A stretch of DNA of 64,000 nt from contig BQIU01000006.1 of assembly GCA_021603905.1 (NCBI GenBank), positions 1 through 64,000 of the forward strand, in the 5' to 3' direction. The DNA is from Nitrospirales bacterium. Its GTDB lineage: Bacteria; Nitrospirota; Nitrospiria; Nitrospirales; UBA8639. Shown one piece after another: positions 55,656 through 64,000 of this stretch (position 1 is its first letter; every line of letters starts with the position of its first letter). Under the pieces are notes generated by a model that saw nothing but the letters and a program-made list of their open reading frames with translations, was not told the DNA's origin and searched no databases. Both the position numbers and the translations under genes were made by a program.

Positions 55656-56669
55656 ATGCCATCGAAAGTGTTCATGAACCCTGATAGTAAAATATATGTG
55701 GCAGGTCATAATGGAATGGCTGGGTCTGCTATTGTCCGTAATCTGCACACCAAAAAATATACAAACCTCATTCTTAAAAACCGTCAAGAATTAGACTTGA
55801 CTCGTCAAGCTGACGTTGAACAGTTTTTCTCGGTTGAAAAACCTGAATATGTGTTTCTTGCCGCCGCGAAAGTTGGCGGAATTTTGGCCAATCATACGTA
55901 TCCAGCAGACTTTATTTTCCAGAATCTCACGATCCAAACACATATCCTCAATTCGGCCTATCGTCATGGCGTAAAACGGTTACTTTTCTTGGGAAGTTCA
56001 TGTATCTACCCGAAAGAATGCCCACAGCCCATGAAAGAACAGCATTTACTGAGCGGATATCTTGAGCCGACAAATGAACCCTATGCAATTGCAAAAATTG
56101 CTGGTGTTAAAATGTGTGAGGCCTATAACAGACAATATGGTACGCAATTCCTCAGCGTGATGCCGACGAATCTGTATGGAGAAGGTGACAATTTTGATCT
56201 ACAGACAAGTCATGTTTTACCCGCGCTCGTGCGGAAGTTTCACGAAGGTCGTGAACAGAACACACCAGTCACTATTTGGGGAACTGGGCGTCCTCAACGT
56301 GAATTACTTTACATTGATGATTGCGCAGAAGCCTGTGTCTTTTTAATGAATCTGCCTGCTGGGCTCTACTCTCAACTCCTTATTCATGAAGCTGGTCCCG
56401 TCATTAATGTTGGCACTGGCGAGGGACTAACAATTGGTGAGTTGGTTGAAAAGATTATGCAGATCGTAGGCTTTGAGGGGCAAGTTAAATGGGACACGAC
56501 CAAACCCGATGGGACGATGAAGAAAGTCCTTGATGTTTCGAGACTCAAAGAATTAGGTTGGCGACCTAATGTTTCTCTAAAGGACGGTATTCAAAAAACC
56601 TACAACTGGTACCAGCAACATCACAATGGAATGCAAGCGATAGAGGCAAGAACAGCCTCGATTTGCTAG
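55656..56669 (+). CDS. fcl: GDP-L-fucose synthase
   Basis: 337 residues. NADP motif [11 protein letters not shown] comes near residue 18, then [39 protein letters not shown], and the catalytic YAIAKIAG (YxxxK). This epimerase-reductase makes GDP-L-fucose from the Gmd product. AAGGA lies about ten bases before the ATG. With gmd it supplies L-fucose to the polysaccharide. The start at 55656 adds about ten residues before the usual family start. Confidence 0.95.
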   Translation: MPSKVFMNPDSKIYVAGHNGMAGSAIVRNLHTKKYTNLILKNRQELDLTRQADVEQFFSVEKPEYVFLAAAKVGGILANHTYPADFIFQNLTIQTHILNSAYRHGVKRLLFLGSSCIYPKECPQPMKEQHLLSGYLEPTNEPYAIAKIAGVKMCEAYNRQYGTQFLSVMPTNLYGEGDNFDLQTSHVLPALVRKFHEGREQNTPVTIWGTGRPQRELLYIDDCAEACVFLMNLPAGLYSQLLIHEAGPVINVGTGEGLTIGELVEKIMQIVGFEGQVKWDTTKPDGTMKKVLDVSRLKELGWRPNVSLKDGIQKTYNWYQQHHNGMQAIEARTASIC

Positions 56670-57040
56670 AAGCAGGCCTTACTACTCATTATTCTCGTTC
56701 GGTGACTAGGGTACAAACAAGACTTTCTGACAAGTGTATACCTTTCTAGTACACGGTTGTCGGTGGGTATGGGCTAATAAAACTTATTCGGGTTGCTGAA
56801 GTGAATTAAATTTGCATGAACACAGTTCACAGCAATACATCAGGACTGTTTTGTTCTATGTTATCTCAGAGTTTAAAAATCTGAATGGCGATGGCAATAA
56901 TCCAGGACAATATCTCAATAGTCTGTTGAACAAGATGATCATCTAACAGCCCTATATCTGGTCATAATTTATAATTATTTTTGATAAGTACTTAGGGAGT
57001 TATCAATTCGTTTCAAATGAAACATGAGGTGTACTAAAGC
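56670..57040. other. Gene-free 371-bp AT-rich spacer
   Basis: Between fcl and the UbiA-type gene I see no coding frame, RNA gene or clear repeat. It may hold a promoter for the downstream genes. Confidence 0.35.
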
Positions 57041-58042
57041 ATGTCGAAGTCAAGACGAGTTTCAGATACATTAGATTTTTGGGATTTCCCTGCTAGCTGG
57101 CGTAGCTATGTTGCGATCATGCGGGTGGACCATTGGTTTAAAAATGTGTTTATGCTTGTTGGGGTATTCTTGGCGGTCTTTCATAATCCACACGTCTTGA
57201 GGTTGGATAATTTCCCTGTATTGATTCTTGGCATCATGGCTACCTGCATACTTGCTTCCAGTAATTATGTTCTCAATGAAATTCAAGATGCTGAGTATGA
57301 TCGTTTTCATCCAAAGAAGAAATTCCGTCCTATCCCATCTGGTTCTGTTCAAATTCATATTGCATATGCTGAATGGGTTATTCTAGCCATTCTCGGTCTA
57401 GTTCTCGCAGCCTTTGTTAATCGCTGGTTTTTGTATACTGGCGCCGCCTTATTTTTTATGGGGCTTGTCTACAATGTGAGACCTTTTCGACTCAAAGATT
57501 TGCCTTATCTCGATGTATTATCTGAATCTGTCAACAATCCTATCCGCCTTTTGTTAGGGTGGTTCATAATGATTCCCGATCAACTGCCTTCTCTCTCACT
57601 ATTACTTGCTTTTTGGTTCTTAGGTGCATTTTTTATGGCCACAAAACGATTTGCAGAATACCGCACAATTAATGACCCTAAACTTGCGGAACATTATCGA
57701 AAATCATTTGGCTATTACTCAGAGCCACGATTACTTTCAAGTATGGTATTTTATCTCTCACTCTTTGCATTGTGCTTTGGCGTCTTTGTTATGAAGTATC
57801 ATTTTGAATTGATACTGTCCGCTCCATTCATATTAGGTTTTACGTCATATTATTTTCATATCGGTTTCAAGGAAGATAGTACAGTTCAAGCGCCAGAACA
57901 TCTCTATAAGGAAAAATGGCTTGTTTTTGGTGGGATGGTATGTGTCGTGACTGTATTTTTCCTCCTATTTACTGACATTCCTCAATTGTATGAGTGGTTT
58001 AATGTTTTATCAAACCAAGTCAGCCCATTATGGAAATTTTAA
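57041..58042 (+). CDS. UbiA-family prenyltransferase, possible polyprenyl-phosphate phosphoribosyltransferase
   Basis: 333 residues with eight or nine membrane helices. The first aspartate-rich motif appears as NEIQDAEYDRFHPKKKFRPIPSG, with N and DxxxD for magnesium-pyrophosphate binding; a second region reads YLDVLSESVNNPIR. The pattern, with RVDHWFKNVFMLVGVFLA at the start, is that of the subgroup containing decaprenyl-phosphate phosphoribosyltransferase (Rv3806c type), which uses PRPP rather than quinone precursors. It would then make polyprenyl-phosphate ribose-5-phosphate, a precursor of arabinose donors. Many relatives are fused to an N-terminal HAD domain; here that domain is a separate gene at 58523. 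Confidence 0.8.
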   Translation: MSKSRRVSDTLDFWDFPASWRSYVAIMRVDHWFKNVFMLVGVFLAVFHNPHVLRLDNFPVLILGIMATCILASSNYVLNEIQDAEYDRFHPKKKFRPIPSGSVQIHIAYAEWVILAILGLVLAAFVNRWFLYTGAALFFMGLVYNVRPFRLKDLPYLDVLSESVNNPIRLLLGWFIMIPDQLPSLSLLLAFWFLGAFFMATKRFAEYRTINDPKLAEHYRKSFGYYSEPRLLSSMVFYLSLFALCFGVFVMKYHFELILSAPFILGFTSYYFHIGFKEDSTVQAPEHLYKEKWLVFGGMVCVVTVFFLLFTDIPQLYEWFNVLSNQVSPLWKF

Positions 58043-58522
58043 AGGTCTTGATGATGTACGAAATACTGTTTAAGCTGTGATTATTAGCAAAATTTTGATG
58101 CCGAAACACTATATCTATTGCCACATATCTGACAAATTAGACAGGTTTCGAGAGATGAATGAGGAACAAGTAGGGGGAGAACCTGATAGATTGAAGTCCA
58201 TACCTGTATCTTGCATAGAGAATTACTTGATTTACACGTAGGATAGCGACAAGGATTTTTAGACACCTATCCGTCAATGGGCTTACACGAGAGACTCGTT
58301 TTCCCTAGAACCGCTATTCATTCTAGTCACTCCCATTAAAAAACTGACCAAATTTTACTCCCAAGTCTACTGGAAATCTCAAGCTGGAAGTGGGAGAGGA
58401 ATGGCAGTCCGGGACAAAGCGGATAGCCAATGGTGTCTTCCGGAAAGAAGCCACTCCTGGGAAGGTGGGATCTACAGTAAAGACAAGGTAATTGTTATAG
58501 CTGATAATTCGGTGAGGAAGAG
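58043..58522. other. 480-bp spacer between UbiA-type and HAD genes
   Basis: A minus-strand frame of 60 codons (58084-58266) has two cysteine pairs, but no start site or family pattern supports it. The rest has no recognisable coding content. It may be a scar of a lost gene. Confidence 0.35.
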
Positions 58523-59095
58523 ATGTGTCTGGAGCCTAACCAAGAGGAAGTAGTAATAAAGGAGCGTATTCCTTTGTGTATCGACTTAGATGGAACACTT
58601 ATAAAAAACGATATATTTTGGGAATCTTTGCGTGCATTGTTGAAAAAGAATGTGTTCTATCTATTGGTTTTGCCAATTTGGTTATTGAAAGGTAAGGCTT
58701 TCGTAAAAGGGCAGGTTTCTCAAAGGGTCTCCTTAAATATTGTTGCACTTCCCTATCATGATCTTTTGCTCAATTACATTTTGAGTGAGCGGAAAACTGG
58801 AAGAAACGTCGTACTTGCCACCGGAACTCATTATCGGATTGCTACAAAGATTGCAAAGCATTTAAATTGTTTTGACCAAGTTTTGGCCAGTAGTGACTTT
58901 GATAACCTTACTGGCAAGAGAAAGTCACGTGTCTTAGTGAAACGATATGGAAAAAGAGGTTTTGATTATGCCGGAAACAGCAGAGTAGATTTACCCATTT
59001 GGGAAAATGCTAACAGTGCCATTATTGTGAGCGGTTCTCGAAATTTAATTGAGGCAGTTAAAAAGGTTTCGAGAGTAGAAACCATATTTTCTTAA
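58523..59095 (+). CDS. HAD-family phosphatase, stand-alone form of a domain usually fused to UbiA
   Basis: 190 residues with the HAD nucleophile motif CIDLDGTLI near residue 19, motif II as VVLATGTHYRIA, and later SSDFDNLTGKRKSRVL and DYAGNSRVDLPIW, which holds the motif IV acidic residue. This is the N-terminal HAD domain found in front of UbiA-type prenyltransferases in many bacteria. Its likely job is to dephosphorylate the polyprenyl-phosphoribose 5-phosphate made by the UbiA partner, in parallel with Rv3807c of mycobacteria. It is encoded 480 bases after the UbiA gene, in the reverse of the fused order. Confidence 0.8.
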   Translation: MCLEPNQEEVVIKERIPLCIDLDGTLIKNDIFWESLRALLKKNVFYLLVLPIWLLKGKAFVKGQVSQRVSLNIVALPYHDLLLNYILSERKTGRNVVLATGTHYRIATKIAKHLNCFDQVLASSDFDNLTGKRKSRVLVKRYGKRGFDYAGNSRVDLPIWENANSAIIVSGSRNLIEAVKKVSRVETIFS

Positions 59096-59218
59096 ATCTA
59101 TCAGATGTAATTCACCGAACATTACAGCGTATTGATAATGCGAGTTAGTGAAGCATATTCGTCAGGCGAATCCCTTCTCACCGAACATACACTACATTAG
59201 TCAGAACCGGAAAATAAT

Positions 59219-60757
59219 GTGCTGAAAAAAGATGATATCGAAAAGGGAAAAGATATCTATGCTTTTCCCGTGAGTAGCGTCTTACTCATCTCCGTTACCG
59301 TTATTGCTGCAGCGTTACGAATTTACAGATTGGGCTATCAAAGTTTGTGGATGGATGAGGTACTGACGTATTTAAGCTCTAATGGTACACTCGCCCACGT
59401 CCTTTTTCAGACAGAGGTACATACCAGCATCCTCCCGTTATACTATCTTTTCGTACATGCATTTTTATACTTGGGTGAAGAAGATATAATCTTAAGAGTC
59501 CCATCTTTGATATTCGGGACACTGTCAATTCCACTTTTTTTCATGGTGGTTCGAGACATGCTAGGCTCATTGACAGGTACTATAGCTTCATTTCTGCTGG
59601 CCATCTCACCTTTTCATATTTTTTATAGTCAAGAAGCGAGACCTTATGCGTTGTATTTATTTCTGTGTCTATTGGCGCTTTACTTGCTTCAGCAATGTTT
59701 AAATCGAGAAAACAATCATTGGTTGAAATTGGGATTCATTGTTGCGGCTGCCTCTACGTTCTATTGCCATACAACGGCAGTCCCTTTTTTAGTATTTTTA
59801 GGGCTTTATATCATGATCACGCTCCCTAAGCAGAAATGGCGTGAATGGATTCCGACATTTCTTGGATTGGGTATCCTACTTCTTCCGGCCTTGTATCGCA
59901 TTTACACAATTCAAGTAGGCTGGGAGAGTGCTAGATCTTTTGAGGCTCCGTATCTTCTTTATATACTTTGGGCCTTTTCAACTGGCTTTTCTCTAGGACC
60001 AAACCTCATTGAATTGCATCAGCCAGATAAAATGAAATATATCGTCCAATATTTACCTATTATTGTTCCAATCTTTATGTACGTCGTGACTATATTCGCT
60101 TTTGGTGTGTGGAAATTGTTTCGGAAAGACAAAGCCATTCTTCTCATCCTTGCCTTATTGTTTCTCTTACCAGTAATTTTTGTAGGTCTAGCAGCCATAC
60201 TCAATGTTGGGCCTTTTAACACTCGGTACATCATTCCTTCTTTGCTTCCATTCTTAGTATTTGTCGCATTGGGAGTTCAGAATTTTCAAAAAAGATCATT
60301 CCAGATTGTAAGCGTATGTATATTCACAATCATCAGTATCGTTTCTTTAAATAATTATTACTTCGAAGACCATTATCATCGCGAAGATAGTCGAGGAGCC
60401 AGCCAATTTTTGGCGGAACATGCGATACAAGGAGACTTGATCATCTGCATGGCTCCCTATACAAAAACAACTCTTCTCCATTATCTGTCATCTGCCAATA
60501 ATTTCAGTGTTGTCGGGTATCCAAAGGATAACGCTTTTGTAGATCCGGTACAAATTCCTGAGGATCTTCAGAAAATCATAGCCGGACGAAATCGATTTTG
60601 GGTATTCTTTAGTCGAATTTTCCATGCTGACCCAACCGGACATTTGAAGTCACATTTGGAAAGTTTTTTTTCCCCTACGAGCAAATTTAATTCAACCGGA
60701 GTTGAATTAATACTTTATGAGATTCCCAAAATGGTTTATCTTTCTGAACGACAATAA
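59219..60757 (+). CDS. GT-C (family 39-like) membrane glycosyltransferase
   Basis: 512 residues with about ten to twelve membrane helices. The first periplasmic loop has LGYQSLWMDEVLTY, the acidic motif of GT-C enzymes, and SPFHIFYSQEARPYALYLF follows, typical of ArnT/PMT-like bacterial members. Such enzymes take sugar from a polyprenyl-phosphate donor and add it on the periplasmic side. This would suit a polyprenyl-phosphate pentose made by the preceding UbiA/HAD pair, which is an inference. The start is a GTG at 59219. Confidence 0.82.
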   Translation: MLKKDDIEKGKDIYAFPVSSVLLISVTVIAAALRIYRLGYQSLWMDEVLTYLSSNGTLAHVLFQTEVHTSILPLYYLFVHAFLYLGEEDIILRVPSLIFGTLSIPLFFMVVRDMLGSLTGTIASFLLAISPFHIFYSQEARPYALYLFLCLLALYLLQQCLNRENNHWLKLGFIVAAASTFYCHTTAVPFLVFLGLYIMITLPKQKWREWIPTFLGLGILLLPALYRIYTIQVGWESARSFEAPYLLYILWAFSTGFSLGPNLIELHQPDKMKYIVQYLPIIVPIFMYVVTIFAFGVWKLFRKDKAILLILALLFLLPVIFVGLAAILNVGPFNTRYIIPSLLPFLVFVALGVQNFQKRSFQIVSVCIFTIISIVSLNNYYFEDHYHREDSRGASQFLAEHAIQGDLIICMAPYTKTTLLHYLSSANNFSVVGYPKDNAFVDPVQIPEDLQKIIAGRNRFWVFFSRIFHADPTGHLKSHLESFFSPTSKFNSTGVELILYEIPKMVYLSERQ

Positions 60758-61171
60758 TATAGTATGTTCACAACTTTTGAAATTATTTGATTGAAAATTA
60801 ATAAAACAATAAAAACCAAAATCTCGTCCTTAGAACGTTTTTCTCATGAAATTCCGTGAATGACATGCTGTTTCAAAGAACCAACATGGTAAGAAACATA
60901 GTTCTTGTCTAACCACCTCTTCCCTAAATTCTAAATACGCAATCTCTTTAACGTTTTTTACGAGTAGAGACTGTCACCAGAAACTAGGAATGGCCAAGCA
61001 GAATTTAATGCAAGTTAACCGATGAAATATGGAATTATTGGAAGTAATAACTCAAGAGAACACTTATTCAATCTGATGTTATGTGAGCCAGGACTAGTCT
61101 CTCAGTGGACTCTAGTATCTTTCAATTTACTGGTGATGAATCCTAAATAAAGAAAAGAGGTTTTTCAAAAT
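60758..61171. other. 414-bp AT-rich spacer with one tiny open frame
   Basis: Very AT-rich. An ATG at 61022 opens 42 codons to 61150 (start MKYGIIGSNNSREHLF), which may be a remnant or a small peptide; support is too weak to call a gene. AAAAGAGG near 61153 is the ribosome site of the next gene. Confidence 0.35.
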
Positions 61172-61978
61172 TTGTTGTTCTTAAATCAAACATTAGACTC
61201 AAATACACCGACATCCTGGCCACAGAAGTTTGATATTTTTGGGGTCAATGTCACGGCCACCAATTATGAAAAGGCAGTTGAACTTATCACGCAAGCTGCG
61301 CTCAATAGGGAGGCAGCGATCATTGATCCGATGCCAGTCCATGGTTTGATAGAGGCCTGTCGTGATCCAGAGCTTAAGGAGAAATTTAACAACTTTCAAA
61401 TGGTCGTTCCCGATGGTCAACCGATCCGATGGGCGTTGAATCATTTCCACGCCACTGGATTAAAAGATCGTGTGTATGGACCAGAACTGACTTTGAGAGT
61501 CTGTGAACGTGCAGCTAAAAAAGGTATAGGACTTTATCTTTTAGGAAGCACTGAGTATGTTCTTCAGCAATTTCGTTCTAAGCTTCTTCAGCTTTTCCCA
61601 AAATTGCAGATAGAAGGATACGAATCTCCTCCTTTTCGTCCGTTAACCATTCAAGAAGATCAGGAATTGGTGAGTCGTATAAATCACAGTGGCGCAGGAT
61701 TAATCTTTGTGGGTTTAGGATGTCCAAAGCAAGAAATTTTTGCACATAACCATCGCGATCGTATTCATGGAGTACAGTTGTGTGTTGGAGCGGCCTTTGA
61801 CTTCATCGCCGGTAACAAGAAAATGGCTCCCAAATGGATGCAACGACATGGGATAGAATGGCTATTTAGGTTATATTGTGAACCTAAGAGGTTGTGGCGT
61901 CGGTATTTAGTCACGAATACGATTTTTATTCGAAAAGTTTTGCACGCATTACTTTTCAGAGGAAAACCTACTTCGTAA
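61172..61978 (+). CDS. WecG/TagA/CpsF-family glycosyltransferase
   Basis: 268 residues, a typical length. It shows FDIFGVNVTATNYEKAVELI, the MVVPDGQPIRWALN block (Asp-containing acceptor site), GIGLYLLGST, LIFVGLGCPKQEIFAHNHR and CVGAAFDFIAGNKKMAPKWMQRHGIEWLFRLYCEPKRLWRRY. The last two are signatures of the GT26 family, which adds ManNAcA, ManNAc or glucose to lipid-linked sugar at the inner membrane. The TTG start at 61172 has GAGG about 11 bases upstream. Confidence 0.92.
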   Translation: MLFLNQTLDSNTPTSWPQKFDIFGVNVTATNYEKAVELITQAALNREAAIIDPMPVHGLIEACRDPELKEKFNNFQMVVPDGQPIRWALNHFHATGLKDRVYGPELTLRVCERAAKKGIGLYLLGSTEYVLQQFRSKLLQLFPKLQIEGYESPPFRPLTIQEDQELVSRINHSGAGLIFVGLGCPKQEIFAHNHRDRIHGVQLCVGAAFDFIAGNKKMAPKWMQRHGIEWLFRLYCEPKRLWRRYLVTNTIFIRKVLHALLFRGKPTS

Positions 61979-62012
61979 GAGGAATGCTGCACTGTTTACA
62001 GTAGAGTAAACA

Positions 62013-62189
62013 AATGGTGAGTCCCCAAAACGGTTAAGCTTGGGCAAGCAAGGATTCACCGGGGCACTTCTCACGAACCATTTGCTACAGGTAGACCATA
62101 TTATCGTGGTCGTCGATTATGATGATCATATCGTTGAATCTAATTGTAAGTTATCGATGACTCGATTCCTGCAACCAACGATACTCTGA
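62013..62189 (+). pseudogene. Remnant of an NAD-dependent epimerase/dehydratase start
   Basis: Reading the frame through 62040 gives KRLSLGKQGFTGALLTN followed by HLLQVDHIIVVVDYDDH before a TGA at 62187-62189. This looks like the opening of a sugar epimerase (xxVTGGxGFIGxxLxxxLL, then a strand ending in VVD), with the glycine motif partly decayed (GKQGFTG). It lacks an ATG, a ribosome site and the rest of the enzyme. It appears to be a scar left by gene loss just before the flippase gene. Confidence 0.55.
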
Positions 62190-62293
62190 ACGTTTCTTTC
62201 CATCCACGTTGTATTCTCGAAGAGCTATCCAGTTTCGTCGCCTGTTGCTGAGCACGTAAGCATTTAATTGCCATTTTTTCTTTTGAAAACTAT

Positions 62294-63592
62294 ATGAAAC
62301 ATCTACAAAGTTTAATACCCAAGTTGTCGCTGAGTGTGGTGGATCAAGTACTTAATTCAGGGGGCAGTTTTTTCATTCAAGTTCTATTGGCCAGATGGCT
62401 CTCGGCAACCGAATTTGGAACCTTTGTCGTAATGTTTTCACTGTTTTTACTTGTGTCATGTTTTTCGAATGGATTAATTCTTGAGCCAATGAGCGTGGTC
62501 GGTGCATCTAAATATTCTCATTCTCTTCGATCCTATCTTTCAGTTGTGGTCAGGATTCACTTTGTTCTTCATGGTGCTCTATCGTCTTTGTTTTTGAGTA
62601 TCTTATTCATTCTATACTTCTGTGGACTTGAGGCTGCAAGTGACTATATTGTGGTAGCCATGGTTAGTCCGTTTATCTTGTTTTTTTGGCTAGCACGACG
62701 AGCGTGTTATTTACACGGAAGTCCTTCCCTGGCAGTCGTTGGCAGTCTTGTCTATACCATCCTCGTTTTTTTAATATTGCTAGTCGCCAATGTTCGAGAT
62801 TGGCTTTCCCCATTCATGGCATTTCTAGCAATGGGAATAAGTGGAGCCATTGCTGGATTATATCTGTTGTATCTTAATCACAGTAAGATCCATGAAAGCT
62901 CTGACTTAGCTTTAGATTTATCAAGCCACGCATCACAGTGGCGAATCTGGATCGAGCATTACGTCTTTGGTAAGTGGATTTTGATGGGGGCTATACCTAA
63001 CTGGATCAATAAAGTGTCCTATATTCCTTTAATTGGAATGCTTCTTGGACTACCTCAAGCGGGTGCTTTCCGTGCGTTACAAAATCTTATCCTTCCCGTC
63101 CAACAAACCTTAGTCGCACTAGGCGTTTTTTTTCTTCCCTGGTATTCCAAGAACAAACAAACAAAATCTCAAAATTTCATCAAGAACAATGGAAAATTTT
63201 TAGTCTTGATAAATGCCGTGTTTTCGATTGCCTACTTGCTACCCCTATATTACTGGGGAGAAGACATTCTTCAATGGTTATATCAACGAGACTATTATAG
63301 TTCGTTTGCACATATCATTCCGATATTTGTGGTTGTCGCTTTGATCGGAGGATTGAATCAGGCATGGAGTACTCTCCTAAAAGCTGTAGAATGGTCCTAT
63401 GGAGTTTTTCAGGCAAGATGTTTTGGTGCAATTATGAGTGTGTTTGGAGGTTGGACGTTAATCACCTATTGGGGTGTTGGTGGCGCAGCGTTAGGATTGC
63501 TTGTAAGCTCAGTTGTGGAAGTGTTGGTTCTATATTTTGTAAAGAATAAAAAACTTGAAAATGCGCAACAAGAGAGCTATGCCAAAGTGTGA
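62294..63592 (+). CDS. Wzx-type polysaccharide flippase
   Basis: 432 residues with about twelve membrane helices spread along the whole length, as in the MATE/MOP polysaccharide transporters. SVVDQVLNSGGSFFIQVLLARWLSATEFGTF at the start is a typical O-antigen or EPS flippase opening; IPNWINKVSYIPLIGMLLGLPQAGAFRALQNLI is the second-half counterpart. It should move lipid-linked repeat units across the inner membrane. A polymerase (Wzy) was not found in the window and may lie beyond the right edge. Confidence 0.88.
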   Translation: MKHLQSLIPKLSLSVVDQVLNSGGSFFIQVLLARWLSATEFGTFVVMFSLFLLVSCFSNGLILEPMSVVGASKYSHSLRSYLSVVVRIHFVLHGALSSLFLSILFILYFCGLEAASDYIVVAMVSPFILFFWLARRACYLHGSPSLAVVGSLVYTILVFLILLVANVRDWLSPFMAFLAMGISGAIAGLYLLYLNHSKIHESSDLALDLSSHASQWRIWIEHYVFGKWILMGAIPNWINKVSYIPLIGMLLGLPQAGAFRALQNLILPVQQTLVALGVFFLPWYSKNKQTKSQNFIKNNGKFLVLINAVFSIAYLLPLYYWGEDILQWLYQRDYYSSFAHIIPIFVVVALIGGLNQAWSTLLKAVEWSYGVFQARCFGAIMSVFGGWTLITYWGVGGAALGLLVSSVVEVLVLYFVKNKKLENAQQESYAKV

Positions 63593-63713
63593 ACTCCTCT
63601 CGAAACAAGTATATGATGGGGTTATTCAACTCAGGACAAAGATCAGAGCGGACCAAAGTAAATAAGCCTCCACGCGAGAAGATTAGGGTTCAAGAAGTAT
63701 ATGCACTTGTCGT

Positions 63714-63995
63714 TCAATTTCTTCGAGAAGGCGAAGTATCAAGAAACTCCCAATACAGTTGTTCAGCTTTTGTCAGCCAACGGCCAACAACTTCATTGTT
63801 TAGTTGCTCAACAATTTCTTTTTTCTTATTCTCTCGCTCCTCAGATGGACGTGCAACATGGGTTTCAGTAACGTGTTTTTTCCCTGTATCACGTTGATCG
63901 CGAGAGTCGAGATCATCAAAAACTTTTCTCACATTTTCATCCCGATGATCGAATGGAATAAACAACGTATCAAACTTCTCGTTTAACCGACTCAC
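63714..63995 (-). CDS. Charged protein at right edge, probably incomplete
   Basis: The frame is open to the window edge. From a GTG at 63995 it gives 93 residues: an N-terminus with EKFDTLFIPFDHRDENVRKVFDDLDSRD, a highly charged middle, and a helical end with KEIVEQLNNEVVGRWLTKAEQLYWEF. The composition is protein-like and differs from its plus-strand shadows. It lies on the strand opposite to the polysaccharide genes and may mark the end of that locus. No family recognised. Confidence 0.4.
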   Translation of the reverse strand: MSRLNEKFDTLFIPFDHRDENVRKVFDDLDSRDQRDTGKKHVTETHVARPSEERENKKKEIVEQLNNEVVGRWLTKAEQLYWEFLDTSPSRRN

Positions 63996-64000
63996 AACTT

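Noticed and set aside
58084-58266. Zinc-ribbon-like minus-strand frame resembling a transposase start
   Set aside because: Cysteine spacing does not fit InsA-type or other transposase zinc fingers, and no inverted repeats or catalytic part are near.
1-64000. CRISPR array, tRNA, rRNA, prophage or intact insertion sequence
   Set aside because: Scanning the spacers by eye found no regularly spaced repeats, no tRNA T-arm pattern, no transposase or phage structural genes. A covariance search could still reveal a tRNA missed here.

Overview
The window reads as ordinary chromosome of a free-living, didermic (Gram-negative type) bacterium. Signs of an outer membrane are many lipoprotein signal peptides, an LpoB-like protein, AsmA and M48 lipoproteins. 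The gene set (DUF971 next to recO, a kaiC-kaiB-kaiB-histidine kinase operon, DUF4301, a cytosolic sulfite-oxidase-like protein, paired M16 peptidases) best fits Nitrospirota, possibly a marine or low-GC Nitrospira relative. This is an inference from gene families and has not been checked against any database. Base composition looks mid-to-high 40s % GC over most of the window and lower in parts of the last 7 kb, from hand counts of a few lines only.

Layout. 1-5.3 kb: 3' end of recO, a DUF971 protein, a small lipoprotein, and a Ski2-like RNA helicase encoded as two genes in the reverse of normal domain order; then a STAS protein. 5.4-10.1 kb: a CLC-family protein lacking the gating glutamate, an MFS transporter, riboflavin synthase with two tiny membrane proteins, and a TPR lipoprotein. 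10.7-17.1 kb: minus-strand operon kaiC, kaiB, kaiB and a 1309-residue PAS/GAF sensor kinase ending in a receiver domain; no kaiA is seen. 17.5-26.8 kb: PpnN nucleosidase, a membrane protein of unknown role, a response regulator broken by an in-frame TGA, a DUF4168 protein, TrmL, acetyl-CoA synthetase, DUF4301 and a 56-residue GTG-start protein.

27-37.5 kb: envelope region. On the plus strand lie two LPP20-like lipoproteins, LpoB, a COG3014-type lipoprotein and AsmA; on the minus strand lie three exported proteins (850 aa, 180 aa and a HEAT-repeat protein). 37.9-43 kb: proC, convergent with a housekeeping group coaE, trxB, thiI and a membrane protein. 43.1-52 kb: a beta-helix protein, a molybdopterin oxidoreductase, an active/inactive M16 peptidase pair, an M48 lipoprotein, a BNR-propeller lipoprotein and a ClpX with extra cysteines.

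52.7-63.6 kb: plus-strand surface-polysaccharide locus: a WbaP-type initiating transferase, gmd and fcl (GDP-L-fucose), a UbiA-type phosphoribosyl transferase with a separate HAD phosphatase, a GT-C glycosyltransferase, a WecG/TagA transferase and a Wzx flippase. Its long gene-poor spacers and an epimerase remnant suggest turnover by recombination. No tRNA, rRNA, CRISPR array, intact insertion sequence or prophage was recognised.
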